64,000 nt of DNA, taken from contig NC_045147.1 of the NCBI RefSeq assembly GCF_008831285.2, positions 8,154,334 through 8,218,333 of the forward strand, written 5' to 3'. The position numbers were made by a program, and so were the translations under genes. Below, piece by piece: positions 40,604 through 51,900 of this stretch. The notes under the pieces were generated by a model, which did not search any database, was not told the DNA's origin, and saw only the letters and a list, made by a program, of their open reading frames with translations. The stretch's first letter is position 1; each line of letters opens with the position of its first letter. The stretch comes from Nymphaea colorata. Its lineage: Eukaryota > Streptophyta > Magnoliopsida > Nymphaeales > Nymphaeaceae.

Positions 40604-43600
40604 CAATTTGTCCTTAAACTGTTCGGCCCCTTAAAAAAAAATCCTAGTTTCACCTTTGAATATAATATGTAGTCAAACGCAAATAACCATGTTTTTTACA
40701 AGAAGTCCATATATATGTTGTGAGACTAATTCTTTCATTAATCTTATCTAAAATATCACGTAACTTTGTCATTTAATTTTCATAAATATGTATGCAATAT
40801 GATATAACAGTGTTACATTATAACAATTTGAACTTCAGTTATAAGCCTTTGACAAATTTGAAAACCCAAATGGTAGAATGGGTACTCATGAGGGATAACC
40901 CGGTCTGGATTCAATTTTTAAAGCACAAAATGCAATAAAAATGCGGGAAGACCCGAAGTTGGACTAGAGGTAATACACTCGATAAGACACGTAACCAAGA
41001 CATAGTGGCGTCAACAAATGGAGGTTGGTAAAATCAAGAACAATCAACGATATTGTGTTGAATCCTTGCACAGAGGTAGCCAAAAGTCAACAGATAGACT
41101 AAGCATAGCACAAAAGATTCAAGAGAACCAACATAAGGATCGAATGCAGCAAAAGACAACAAAAGAGATGGTTGTGGACTTTCCCCCACATGCAGCTGGT
41201 TGGTGAGGCTGTCAATGATTTGGCGATGAGAGAATGTTGCAGACCGACTGTGCTTGGCCTGACTAAGCAAGTAGTATGGGATAATCATGCAGCCAGTTTC
41301 GGCATTGATCAAGATTCAAGTGAGATCCAATCGGATGCTAAGTCAAGCAAACAACAACACACTTGAGATATGCGGTGTGGTAGTGCAAGGATGAAGCATG
41401 TTAGTGCAGCATGATTGGTAGTCCATTCGAAAGATGCAAAGTTCCCATGGGTAGCATAAAGCTACTTGTGAAGGTGCACATGGGTTAGGCCTAATTCTCC
41501 TATGGATGCATAAACTCGTTCATAACCGTGTATAATGGTGTGGGGTGAGCAAGTGGAAGCTCATTATCAAGGTGATGGTTGCCTGCCTACTTAATGACAT
41601 CTAGTTGGCAACTAGCTTCGGCTAAGGACTTCCTTCTAAGAAAAGTCTTTTTCCTCATAAATTTTGTATGGAATAGATAGTTGCTTGAAGGAATGACAGT
41701 GTTCTAACAAAACCTCATCATGGCCACAGCTTGCCAATGACTTACTATGGATAAATCATGTCTACCACTCCTCATCTAGTTCACGGTCTGAAAGATTGAA
41801 GAATGCTTCAACTACCATTGAGGCAAACTGGTCGAGGGCTTATGGCAACCCTCGGCACCGCCAATGTTAGAATGACTTGACACAGTTAGCCCGTGACACC
41901 AGAAACCCATCGATTTCGTTTTGTTTAATATCTTTAGAAACACATTGGGAGAGGAAAGAGAATTCCGCTTTCTCAAGTATATGCTCTCCATGCTGATGTA
42001 GTTATATAAAAGAAGGTCTAATGAACACAATGGTTATGTAGTTATATATAAAAAAAAAAGATATAATGAACACAATGAACAAATGCAATAGTATCATGCA
42101 TGCAACTTAGCATCATGGTCAACATGTAATTTGCCGAAGCATCATGCACATTAAAACTACACATACTCAAAAATAGAAATGCATCAAAGATGGAATTAGT
42201 GCCATGACATTCATCCATATGCACTGGCCTCAGTTGAGCATAACGACATGGTCTCAACCATGTATGTAGACACTTCTCCTGGTGGTAAATGTCAGCAATA
42301 TGGTACAAAAAGAAAAAAAAGAGGTACATACATATGCATGGTGGACATCGTCTTGGCAATCATACATTAAGATAAGTAAAGCTGATACACAGGGAAAATA
42401 TCATGTCTTCCTCACACTGGCATTATACAGTATCCATCATATATATTTATGAAAGTAAGAGGAGAAATCATGCACATATGAGTCATTCCGTTAACAAGGC
42501 ACATAGCATCCATATAGTGTATATAGACTACAATAAATCATAGGGTAGCAGCATACCTGCTACAGTAACTACTGACAGCACTACCATTCGACATAGTCCC
42601 AACTAAGCAGCAAGGGAGAACAAGGAAGAAAAGTAGAGAAGTGGTTGAGCAGAAGAAGAAGAAAGGACATTCTTTTCTCCTTGCTGGCTTGATACCTCAT
42701 TTAAAACAAACTTAGGTAACCTTTTCGGCTTTTCCACAGCTTCAGGTATTAGTTGAAGTGGGAGACAAAGGTAACGGCCCTCTATAAAAAAGAATGAGAA
42801 ATTAAAAAATAAAAATAATTATCCATTTAAAAACTGATTTTATTTATTTATATATTTCCAAAAAGCCTAGAGATTAAAATTGGGTGATCCAATAAACTTG
42901 GGTCCATTCACATTTTAATTAAAAATACATGATATTTTATTGAAAAATATCGAACTATTCAATTATTATCACAAATTTACGTTAGTGCTATTGGTTAAAG
43001 CTTCAAGCAAACAGCCCATCCATCATTGTCATAGGTTGACCCTTTGAAACTTATGGTTACCTACAACCACTTTTACAAAACCCACGGTCACTTATTACTG
43101 AGACTTAACTCTTTAATTATATAAATTTTATATTCACCTACTAATAATTATCTAAGTTGGTTTTCTTGGCTGAAGCTTTTGCCAAAACAACCTAGCGCCG
43201 TGGCAGGTTGCAGGTTCAAAGCCCAGACAATAGAGGCACTTCAAAAGCCAGATCAGGACGGATTCCGATTCAGACTCATGGTTTGGAATTCGGATTCTTC
43301 GGATTTAGATGGGTGCATTCCTGGTACAGATATCTAAATTAGGATTTGAATATTCATGTCAAAAATTTCACCATTTGATCAGATATTTAATTAAAACATA
43401 ATCTAGATCCAAATTTGATCAGATATTGTTTTTTAAAATCTTAATCCACTTCTATTTTTTATTAGGATCCTAAAATGGTTACCATAACTACTTTCTTTAT
43501 AATTAATTTAAACAGAAATATGATCCATTGACATCCCTACTTGTATGTTTCATCTATTTTTATTTGGTTCCATCTAATTTGTTCCTGTTTTACAACACCA

Positions 43601-44542
43601 CCTGTAAGAGTTCAGTGCGTTAAAGAAGAAAGCGCCGCTGGTCAAATTTAGTGGACAAGTGGAAGACACCACATCACTATGTGATTCTTGCAGGTTCTAT
43701 GATCTCTATGAAGGAGCCAACACGGCATCGTACATCTCTAGAAGGGGGCTCGAAGAGGTGGAGGACTCGACTCTCTTCTCGAAATGAGGAGTAGGGTAAA
43801 TGATACTCCCGCTCGCCCTGGAAGGGAAAAAGGTTGAAGATGCTTCTGAAAGCAGGTAAAGAGGCGACTGTTTTCTGTTTATTTAATTTCAAGAGATGGG
43901 TGTTTCTATTGTGCCGCGCAAAGTCAGGACCAATTTCGCACCCAATTTGTCTTGAAATGGGAGGAATAAATGGATGCCACTTCTTACTTCTTAGATAAGA
44001 GATGAGAGAACCACTCTCCGATAGCTCATGAAAATAGAGGTTGGGACTTGTGCCCCCGTCAATTTTGCTAATCTTCTTTTTCTTCTCCTTTTCTACTCTT
44101 CTCCGGTAACATGGGAAGATATTAATGTAAGATCATTTAGTGAGCTGGCATATGTGAAGAATTTCAGTCATGATGACTATCTTAAGGTAAATATCCGCTT
44201 AAGTGATTGCGTTTTGGGATATTACGTCATTTTAGATGGTATGAGGTAATTTTGAAATGTATAGATACCTACACGCAATTACAGACTCTTTGATAGGTTG
44301 AATCCGTAATTGTCCTTAATATAAAATGGTAGTAGTCCATGAGGTCATGCAATGGTTGCCTGAAACGTTGGTTTCTAGGGTTTTCCTCTTCCCCATCTGA
44401 GAGAGACCTCAAGCACACCACAAAGACCCTGAAAAATCCTACCGCGATCTACTGTTCAGTTCATCATATGGATACAGGTACGCTTTCGCTACAGTTAAGT
44501 TTATTTTATTTAATTCAATGATTTAGCATGAGCATGATCCTG
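40601..44542. other. Intergenic, no gene recognised
   Basis: A small direct duplication of about 45 bp sits near 42000-42075 (ATGTAGTTATATA, then TCTAATGAACACAATG or similar). 43213-43223 resembles an RNA polymerase III box B, but no clear box A or tail supports a SINE. 43250-43480 is rich in GGATTCGGATT-like and GATCAGATATT-like repeats. No coding gene is supported. Confidence 0.4.
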
Positions 44543-45558
44543 TTTTAGGGCATATCGTTTGTGTATGCATAAAGGGGAGAAATCCCAACAATTGCTATCA
44601 AAGCCCATGTTCATTGTTCAATCGTTGATTTGATTTTAGATGATTTTTGTGCGTTCTTCCCGTTCGGATGTTCCCCTTTTGGTTCTTCGGCAACAAGTTT
44701 TTCAAAAAAGAAAAAGAAAATTTGGGCGAACAACGAAAGCCGTCGGGCTTCCATTGCCACCACCTAAGGTATAGAGAAAGGGACGAAAGGATCAGTGGGC
44801 ATCAGTCGCCGTTCGGCGATGGCGGGCCTCCGGCCGTTGGGGCGCGTCCTGCCTGCAGCCACCCACGCCGTTGGGTGGCCAGTCGGTGCTTTCCGCGTCT
44901 CTGTTGCAGCCAAAACAGAAGAACAAGAAGAAGGAAAGGGGGACAGCAGAGAAGGCGACGGCAGGGAGGGGCGACGGGTTTCAGGCCGTCAAGGAGAGCG
45001 TCGGCCGGCCGTTGGGCGACCGCTGACCTCTGGCCGCCCAGGCACGACCCGCCGGTGGCCACCCACGCAGTTGGGTGGCCTGCCAGTGGTTTTCCCGCCG
45101 CTGTTACAGCGCCCGACCATCCAAAAAAAAAGGGGGCAGATCGCAAACAGAAGAAAAAAAAAGAAAAAAAACCGGTCGATTCTGGCAGTCTTCGGTGGGC
45201 GACGGCCGAGCGGGAGGGTCGGTCCAGGTCGGGTCTTAACAGACCCGATCCGGATCCAACAGTCTAAAAAAAAAAAACTTTTTTTGCCGCCCGCTTCTGT
45301 GTTAATTTTTTTAGACCAGGTCGGGTCCGGGTCCCGACCCGATCCATGCGGTTTAAGTTTTGAAAACTGATTCTTTTGTCAAACCGGTTCTGAAAAAGTC
45401 GAACCGGTTCATTCGGTTTCAGACCGATTCAACTCAATTCAAAACTGGTTCGGACCTTTTGGAACCGATTCGAACCTTTTCTAGACCGGTTCAGTTGATT
45501 TTCTAGACCGGCTAGGACATATCGTTTGTGTATACATAAAGGGGAGAAATCCCAACAC
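44543..45558 (+). mobile_element. Non-autonomous LTR-type remnant without pol
   Basis: A direct repeat of about 49 bp (44543-44592 and 45509-45558), core CATATCGTTTGTGTAT, ends GAGAAATCCCAACA. The left copy is followed by ATTGCTATCAAAGCCC, which resembles a degenerate initiator-tRNA primer site. The 0.9-kb interior has no pol motifs. It contains a 200-bp-spaced duplication of a GC-rich block (44858 and 45058) and AACCGGTTC-rich sequence (45370-45500). Only the LTR 3' ends match, so the LTRs are incomplete or strongly diverged. Confidence 0.5.
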
Positions 45559-46242
45559 TTAAACCAAGATCACCAATCTCATTATCCTCAGAAGATTGTC
45601 ACTGATGATGCTTAGAGAAAATAACCTTTAATTTGTATGAGCTCCATTCAACTCATTAAGAATCCCAACGGCGAGTCCTGAACAGCATGACACAGGAAGT
45701 TTAGGTGTTTCGCCAAGTTAGGATGTTCCCTCCTCTATCTATCTCTTTTTCTTATCTTTCTTGTTATTCATCTTCATTCTTCAGTCTTCTCGAATTAAAA
45801 AGGGGAAGACACATTTTGTTATATTTAATCACAAAAATTGGGTTTTATCATCAAATCGTATCTACCATTATACAAATAAGGAATTGTTTTGCACCCAAAG
45901 GGGTTTCCTGTTAGATTCACATTTACGGTTTGACGTATATGCACGATTACCATTTCTTTCTTAATAAATCGAACTATTCATGTACATAGGAAACTATTCA
46001 TCTTTTAAATTTATGTGGAAAAAAGAAAATCGTTTGATTGAATTTTAAAAATTTTAAGCTTTTGAAACTAAGGGCGAGCCTCAACCACAGAAAACAAGAA
46101 GAAAATGACAGGTTAGTTATTTAACCCAAAGTCTCAATTTTCTCACCCTTCACCCTTTTTTCCACCGCCCACTTAATCGTGGCCTTTGACGTCGCATGGG
46201 GACTGTAGAAAGCATTTGTATTTATCAAGGTTCCATTTGAAC
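45559..46242. other. Intergenic, nothing recognised
   Basis: AT-rich sequence between the LTR-type remnant and element F. No feature recognised. Confidence 0.4.
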
Positions 46243-46504
46243 TATTGTAAGCAAATTTTTTTACTATTTCGTTTTAAGTTGTTTCTTTAATTTGAGAGGT
46301 TCTTGTTATCGGCTTGAGACGTTGAGTCTTCTTTCCATTTTGTTTATTGCCTTCAATTCTTTTACCATTGCCACCGAGCTACTTGCCATCTTCAATGTTT
46401 TCACCAGGGGTGGGTATCGGGCCGGGCCGGCCCGGCCCTCTAAAACCCGGCCCGGGTCGGCCCGTCGGGCCTGAAACCCGGGCCCGAGCCCGGCCCGATA
46501 TATT

Positions 46505-46578
46505 GCCGGGCCGGGCCGGGTACCGGGCCGGGCCGGGTACCGGGCCGGGCCGGGTACCGGGCCGGGCCGGGTACCGGG
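46505..46578. repeat. 17-bp GC tandem repeat
   Basis: About four copies of GGGCCGGGCCGGGTACC lie near the left end of the hAT-like element. Confidence 0.85.
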
Positions 46579-46789
46579 CCTGGTCCACAGAAATCAAGCC
46601 CAGCCCAGCCCATTTGGCGGACCCGACCCGCGCTTCGGACCCGACCCGCGCTCAACCGCCCGAGTGGTCGAGCGTCTCGTCCAAGCCCTCCACCGCTTGC
46701 CTGCCGAACGGCAGGCGGGCGGTGGTTTTTCACCGGCAGGCCACCCAACTTCGTGGGTGGCTGCTGCCAAGATGGCCGGCCATCGCGGC

Positions 46790-47230
46790 GGAGTGGGAGG
46801 GGAGCTGTAGGGCTGCGGTGGACGGAGGCGGAGAGGGAGGGGAGAAGGAGGGGCTGCGGTGGACGGAGGTGGAGAGGGAGAGGGAGAAGAGGGAGACGGA
46901 GGCGGAGAGGGAGGGGAGCGAGCGGGGCTGCGGTGGATGGAGGCGGAGAGGGAGAGGGAAACGGGAGAGGGAGAGGGAGACGGAAGGGAGAGGGAGAGGG
47001 AGGGAGAGGGAAACGGGAGAGGGAGAGGGAGGCGGTAGGGAGAAGGAGCAGAGGGAGAGGGAGACGGGAGGGAGACGGAAGGGAGAGGGAGCAGAGGGAG
47101 AAGGAGACGGAAGGGAGCAGAGGGAGAGGGAGACGGAAGGGAAAGGGAGAGGGAGACAGAAGGGAGAAGGAGCAGAGGGAGAGGGAGACGGAAGGGAAAG
47201 GGAGACGGAGCAGAGGGAGATGGAGAGCGA
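46790..47230 (+). repeat. Purine-rich GGGAGA / GAGACGGA tandem array
   Basis: About 440 bp almost free of pyrimidines on the plus strand, except for C in CGG and periodic T. It is built from GAGGGAGA, GGGAGACGGA and GGAGCAGA units, sometimes in higher-order repeats of about 30-45 bp. Confidence 0.85.
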
Positions 47231-47434
47231 GCCGAGGGCTCAGGGCGGAGGCCACCCGCCCGACTGCCCGAGGGCGGGAGTCGGGCCGGCCGGGCCGCCG
47301 CTGGGCCGCCCTTCCTGCCCGAGCCCGGCCCGGTTTGGTTATCGGGCCGGCCCGGCGGCGGCCCGGCCCAACGCCCAGCCTTAGTTTTCACCATTGAGCC
47401 TTTCTTTCGTAGGGTTGTGACTTTCCTTAAGATC

Positions 47435-48939
47435 CACCCTCAAGTTCACTGTCTTAAAAGAAGATGTGAGCTTGACTAGATGAAGTTGAGGGAGAATTGA
47501 ATGGTGAGAACGCTTCATTAAAGGCTTGGTAAAAATATCTGTAATTTGGTCTTTACTAGACACATATTGAATCATCATCTCTCCATGATCTAACTTCTCC
47601 CAAACAAAATGTAGATTGATTTCAATATGTTTGCATCTGTTATGGTTTACAGGATGTGATGCAAGATAAGTTGCCCCAACATTATCGCACCAAAGAACAG
47701 GTTTTGATTCTTGAGAAATTCCAAGTTCATGAAGAAGTAGTTGAACCTAAGTGATTTCTGCTATAGTGTTAGCAATAGATCTATATTTTACCTCTGTGCT
47801 AGATCTTGATACAACATTTTGTTTCTTGGCACTCCAAGATACTAGATTTTCTCCAATGAAAACTACATATCTGCCAGTCGATCGTCTGTCGACTAGGCAT
47901 TCTGCCCAATCAGCATTACTATATGCTGTAATATTCATAGTGGATGATCTCTTAAGAAGTAAGCCAGAATTTATGGTGAGCTTCAGATACCAGAGTATGC
48001 GTTTGACAGCTGCCCAATGGAAGTCGGTTGGAGAATGCATGAACTGACACACTTTATTTACAGCAAAGGCGATGTCAGGCCTTGCCATGGTTGTATATTG
48101 TAATGCTCCAACAATACTTCTATATAAAGAATGATCATTAAATTTTGTTCTAGATGAAATGGTTAAGGTAGGACTAGTAGCCATAGGTGTTGACATGGGT
48201 TTGGTGCCGATCATATTTGTTCGTTTCAATAAATCTCCAATGTATTTTTGGTGTAAAATGATCAACCTTTCAATGGTATGTCTAGCTTCGATGCCCAAAA
48301 AATAGTGCAAATCTCCCAAGTCTTAGATGGTGAATTCATAGCTAAATGAGATAATAAACTTTTGAATATAAATTTCTGAATTTCCTGTAATAATGATGTC
48401 ACCAACATATACAAGAATATATGCAATGATATTTTCTTTTTTAAAAATGAAGAGAAATGTGGCTGTACGAGCTTTTGGAATCCTATTTTGTAAAGAAATG
48501 TACTCAATCTAGCAAACCAAGTTCTTGGAGCTTGTTTTAGACCATACAAAGCTTTATGTAATTTGCACACATATTTTGGAAAACGGCGATTTTCAAAACC
48601 AAACGGTTGATTCATGAAAACTTCTTCAATAAGGCTTCCATGGAGAAATGTGTTTTGCACATCAACCTACTTTTTTTTTCATTTGTCTTTAAGAGTAATG
48701 GTCAAAATGGTCCTAATAGTGGTGCGTTTGACGACAGGAATAAATGTCTTGGTGTAGTCTATTCCTTCCTTTTGGCTATATCTCTTAGCTACTAACCTAC
48801 CTTTGTACCTTTCTATAGAGCCATCTGCCTTCCTTTTTATCTTGAAAACACATTTACACCCAATAACATGTTTGAAATTCTCAAGAAAAACAAGTGTCCA
48901 TGTTTTATTTCGGACAAGTACATTGTATTCATTTTCCAT
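47435..48939 (-). pseudogene. Element F reverse transcriptase and RNase H remnant
   Basis: 48679-48939 has the RT N-terminus ([20 protein letters not shown]). 48262-48660 has the palm start (FLHGSLIEEVFMNQPFGF, GLKQAPRTWF), with the YVDD region degraded to YMLVTS. 47747-48319 has the connection and RNase H (LQYTTMARPDIAFAVNKVCQ; AYSNADWAECLVDRRSTG). 47435-47740 holds the RNase H C-terminus. Frameshifts divide them. Confidence 0.85.
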
Positions 48940-49664
48940 AACTTCTTTTCACTTCTCACATTGTAAGGCTTCACTGTGATTCACTTTCCTCAGTCAATAT
49001 AGATGTTAAAGCTAATGGGTATTTGATAGAAGAATATAGTTGAAAATCTTGAAGCACTAGGTTTGGTTTGACTATTCCTAGTTGTGAACGAGTAACCATC
49101 ATATGAGTCTTAGAGGGAGCAAGTATTTCAGATTCAAGTTGATCACCTCTACATTCGATTTGGACATCATCTCTACAAGTGGGACAAGGTGTATGAGGTA
49201 CACCATCTTGGTTGAGTTTTGGTTCACCATTTGAACTGGGGCATTGGCTGTAACTTTGACCACCTAGTTATTGACTATCATCATGCTTGTCAAAATGAAG
49301 GCATTGCTCCATATTTGGATCAGCATGATGCGTCTCAAGATGTGGCTCTAAGGTCTCGACGGCAGTGAGTTTTGGAGAAGGAAATGCAAAGGGAATAGAT
49401 TGGCTACCTTGATATTCTGGTTTGTAATTTTCTCTATGTTTTTTTTGTTTTGAATGGAAATTCTTTTTCACTAAAAACAACATGTCTAGCCACAAAAAAA
49501 TTGTTGTTTTTCAATTTCAAATAGTAATAGCTTTTTGTTGAGGGGCATACCCTAGAAAGACACTTCTTTCAAATCTATAGTCAAGTTTATGCTTGGTATA
49601 TGGACAAAGTTAAAGAAAACACTCGCAACCAAAAAATGTTAAGAAATTGTAAGCTGGTGATCTT
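48940..49664 (-). pseudogene. Element F integrase-RT linker remnant
   Basis: Degraded sequence between integrase and RT, with stretches such as the end-of-integrase KLNFFLLGYAPQQKAI-like reading near 49500-49640 broken by stops, and a Ser/Pro/Gln-rich linker at 49268-49495. Confidence 0.55.
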
Positions 49665-51598
49665 TTAAAAGTTTTTCAAATGGTGATAGATAATCAAGAG
49701 TTTTTGTTCGCATGCAGTTAATGAGGTAAACTGCACTAGAAAAGACACATGACCAGAAATTTTTTGGAACATCAGCATCAGCCATAAGTGCAAGACCTGA
49801 CGTCTTTTACATATACCGTTTTGTTCAGGAGTGTGCATATAGGTGATCCTGTGATCGATGCCATGCTCAATAAAAAAGGATTTTAATCCTACAAATTCAC
49901 CACCTCCATTTGTATTTAGAGAAACCATCCACAAAAATCACATAGTACCTAAAATTATTTAAACTTATAATTGGAGATGGACCCCAAACGTCTGAATAAA
50001 TAATCTCAAGAAGAACAATCGATTTATATGTAGAGGTTTTAAAAGACAATTTATGATGTTTGGCTTTAAGACTAGCCTTACACAAAGACATAGAAAGCAT
50101 GCTATCTTAAAGCAAATCAGAATTAACTAAGAGTCTTTTAACTAATGAAAATGCAAGATATCCAAGATGTTTTATGCCATAGATCACTCCTTATTGCTAC
50201 TGAACACTTCTTTCTTCTCGCTGTCATGCTTTATTTTGTAGAGACCTCCACTAGTTGTTCCTTGGCGAAGCACCATCCCTGTTACTCGATCCTTAATAAA
50301 ACACAAATCAGGATGAAATTCAAAATGGACATTATTATCCCTACAAAATTTTTGAACTGATAGTAAATTTTTAGTAATTTTTGGCACATGAAGAATACCA
50401 TTTAAACACAAGTTTGGAGAAATAATGGAGGAACCAATGTTAAGAATATGTAACTTGATCCATCACCAATCTTTAATGTGTCTCCACCTTGATGGTAAGT
50501 ATGAATAGATAAATTGTTAATGTCGTTGGTGATGTAGTCGGTTGCTTCCATACCAATTATCGTCTCCTACTTGCTAGTTGTAAAAGTTTCCAATTGAAGA
50601 GTGATTGGCTTGAGGACTCGATCCAGAGTTAGGTCGTTTTTCTTTGATAAGGTTCGCATATGAATATCAGTTTTTAGCCAAATGCCCAACTTTTCACATA
50701 TTTGACAGGTCGATCATTCTTTTCCTTGAAAATTCTTGCTCTTATTTTGATAATTATTTCTCCCTCTTCCTCTATAGTTTTGATGTCTACCATAATTGAT
50801 CTTTGTCACAACGTTGGCAGATGGAGTCAAAGGTTCAACTTGAACTTTATTTTCCTTTTGGTTTGCCTCTTGCATAAAGAGGAGACCATGTAGCTCATTT
50901 AACGTTATAGCCTCCTTTGTAGTTTACATGTTAGTTCTGAAGGCAGCATACTCCGAAGGTAAACCTTTAAGAATATAGAGAACTAAGTCTTCTTTATCGA
51001 CTGGTTTTGATGTTGTCTAATTAATGTGCTATCATTTTGGCTTTATAAACATATGCATTCATGCTTAAAATCCCTTTCTTGAGGTCCTATAACTGAGACT
51101 TCAATTGCATAATCCTGAACCTAGAATGAGTAATGTATGACTGCTTGACATATTTCCATATTTCAACAGAGGATTTCAGCCCTACGATCTGAGTGTGAAT
51201 GCTTTCCGACAAGGATAATTTGATCCAACTCAATAATAGCTGGTCCTGTCTAAGCCATTGAACATAGTCTTGGTTGATTACGGTACTACTTCCAACCACA
51301 TACATGGATTACTTAAGTTTAGAACCATCAATGAACCCCATTAAATCACAAGATATCAATGAGGTTCCCATATCAAGTAGTTTTCTACATTAAGTTTGAT
51401 GTTTAAGAAATGTTGTAAATTGTTGGGGTATTGCATGAGTGGGGAAGTGAAAATCGTACCAAAACTTGTATTGACTGAAGATCCTAAATTTTTTGATGCT
51501 GGTGATGGAGAAGTTACCATTGCTATCAGTCTCGATTGCTGAAATAAGGAATGAAGTTGGCTTTGATACCATAAAAGAGAGAAGAAAGAGCATAACAA
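49665..51598 (-). pseudogene. Element F gag, pre-integrase and integrase remnants
   Basis: 51356-51598 is a gag N-terminus (LQHFLNIKLNVENYLIW). 51087-51305 is mid-gag (YVQWLRQDQLLLSWIKLSLS). About 50690-50720 has zinc-knuckle remnants. 50184-50411 is the post-protease linker (LNGILHVPKITKNLLSVQKF). 49897-50100 (YSDVWGPSPIISLNNFRYYV) and 49665-49934 (SLNTNGGGEFVGLKSFFIEH, HTPEQNGICKR) are integrase core pieces with a frameshift. Confidence 0.82.
51559..51571 (-). promoter_or_regulatory. Primer-binding site of element F
   Basis: On the minus strand TGGTATCAAAGCC, one base from the usual initiator tRNA-Met site. Confidence 0.8.
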
Positions 51599-51900
51599 AG
51601 ACGGTTTTTACGTGGTTCAGTTTGACTTACATCCACATGAGATCATTTCTGATTTTTATTCCTTCATCCTGCTTCATACATTAATGCATTTGTATTATAA
51701 GCATATTTCTTTACTATTTTGTTTTCAACAGTTTCTTTAATTTGAGAGGTTCTTGTTATCGGTTGGAGACGTTGAGTCTTCTTTCCATTTTGTTTATTGT
51801 CTTCAATTCTTTTACCGTTGCCACCACCAAACTGCTTGCTATCTTCAATGTTTTCACCATTGAGCCTTTCTTTGGTAGGATTGTGACTTTCATTAAGACA
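51572..51900 (-). repeat. 5' LTR of element F
   Basis: This 329-bp LTR includes the intact GTTTTCAC site at about 51859-51866 that is interrupted in the other LTR. Its outer end reads TA rather than TG on the plus strand. Confidence 0.85.

Larger units (their letters stand above)
46405..47383. mobile_element. GC-rich non-autonomous hAT-like element
   Basis: This 979-bp insertion starts CAGGGGTGGGTATCGGGCC and ends GGCCCAACGCCCAGCCTTA, imperfect inverted ends in the hAT style. The 8-bp direct repeat GTTTTCAC lies at 46397-46404 and 47384-47391. The other LTR of F has the uninterrupted site with a single GTTTTCAC, so the insertion is proven by an empty site. The interior has a 17-bp tandem GGGCCGGGCCGGGTACC repeat (about 46505-46578), hairpins at 46699-46716 and 46740-46761, and a long purine tract (46790-47230). 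It encodes no recognisable transposase; long frames on both strands reflect composition. Confidence 0.85.
46243..47434 (-). repeat. 3' LTR of element F, truncated and interrupted
   Basis: 46243-46404 and 47392-47434 together match 51711-51900. The insertion at 46405-47383 and its target duplication separate the two halves. Confidence 0.9.
46243..51900 (-). mobile_element. Element F: decayed Ty1/copia retrotransposon
   Basis: Partial 3' LTR at 46243-47434 (split by a hAT-like insertion) and 5' LTR at 51572-51900 share about 190 bp. The primer-binding site is at 51559-51571 and the polypurine tract at 47435-47444. The interior shows gag, protease/pre-integrase, integrase, RT and RNase H fragments in order on the minus strand, all broken. 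The outer part of the 3' LTR is missing, so no target duplication can be read. Confidence 0.88.

Noticed and set aside
43141-43240. Possible tRNA-derived SINE or tRNA gene
   Set aside because: Only a box B-like GGTTCAAAGCC is present. No convincing box A at the right distance, no cloverleaf and no poly-T or A tail.
44647-45370. Two overlapping plus-strand frames of about 200 codons
   Set aside because: Both frames read the same GC-rich interior of the LTR-type remnant, contain an internal duplication and have no domain similarity I recognise.
46347-47397. Long overlapping open frames on both strands (up to 345 codons) in the GC-rich block
   Set aside because: They translate low-complexity arrays (Arg/Glu/Gly or Ser/Pro/Leu) from the purine tract and GC repeats of a non-autonomous element. 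No domain, no start context and frames open on both strands indicate composition, not genes.
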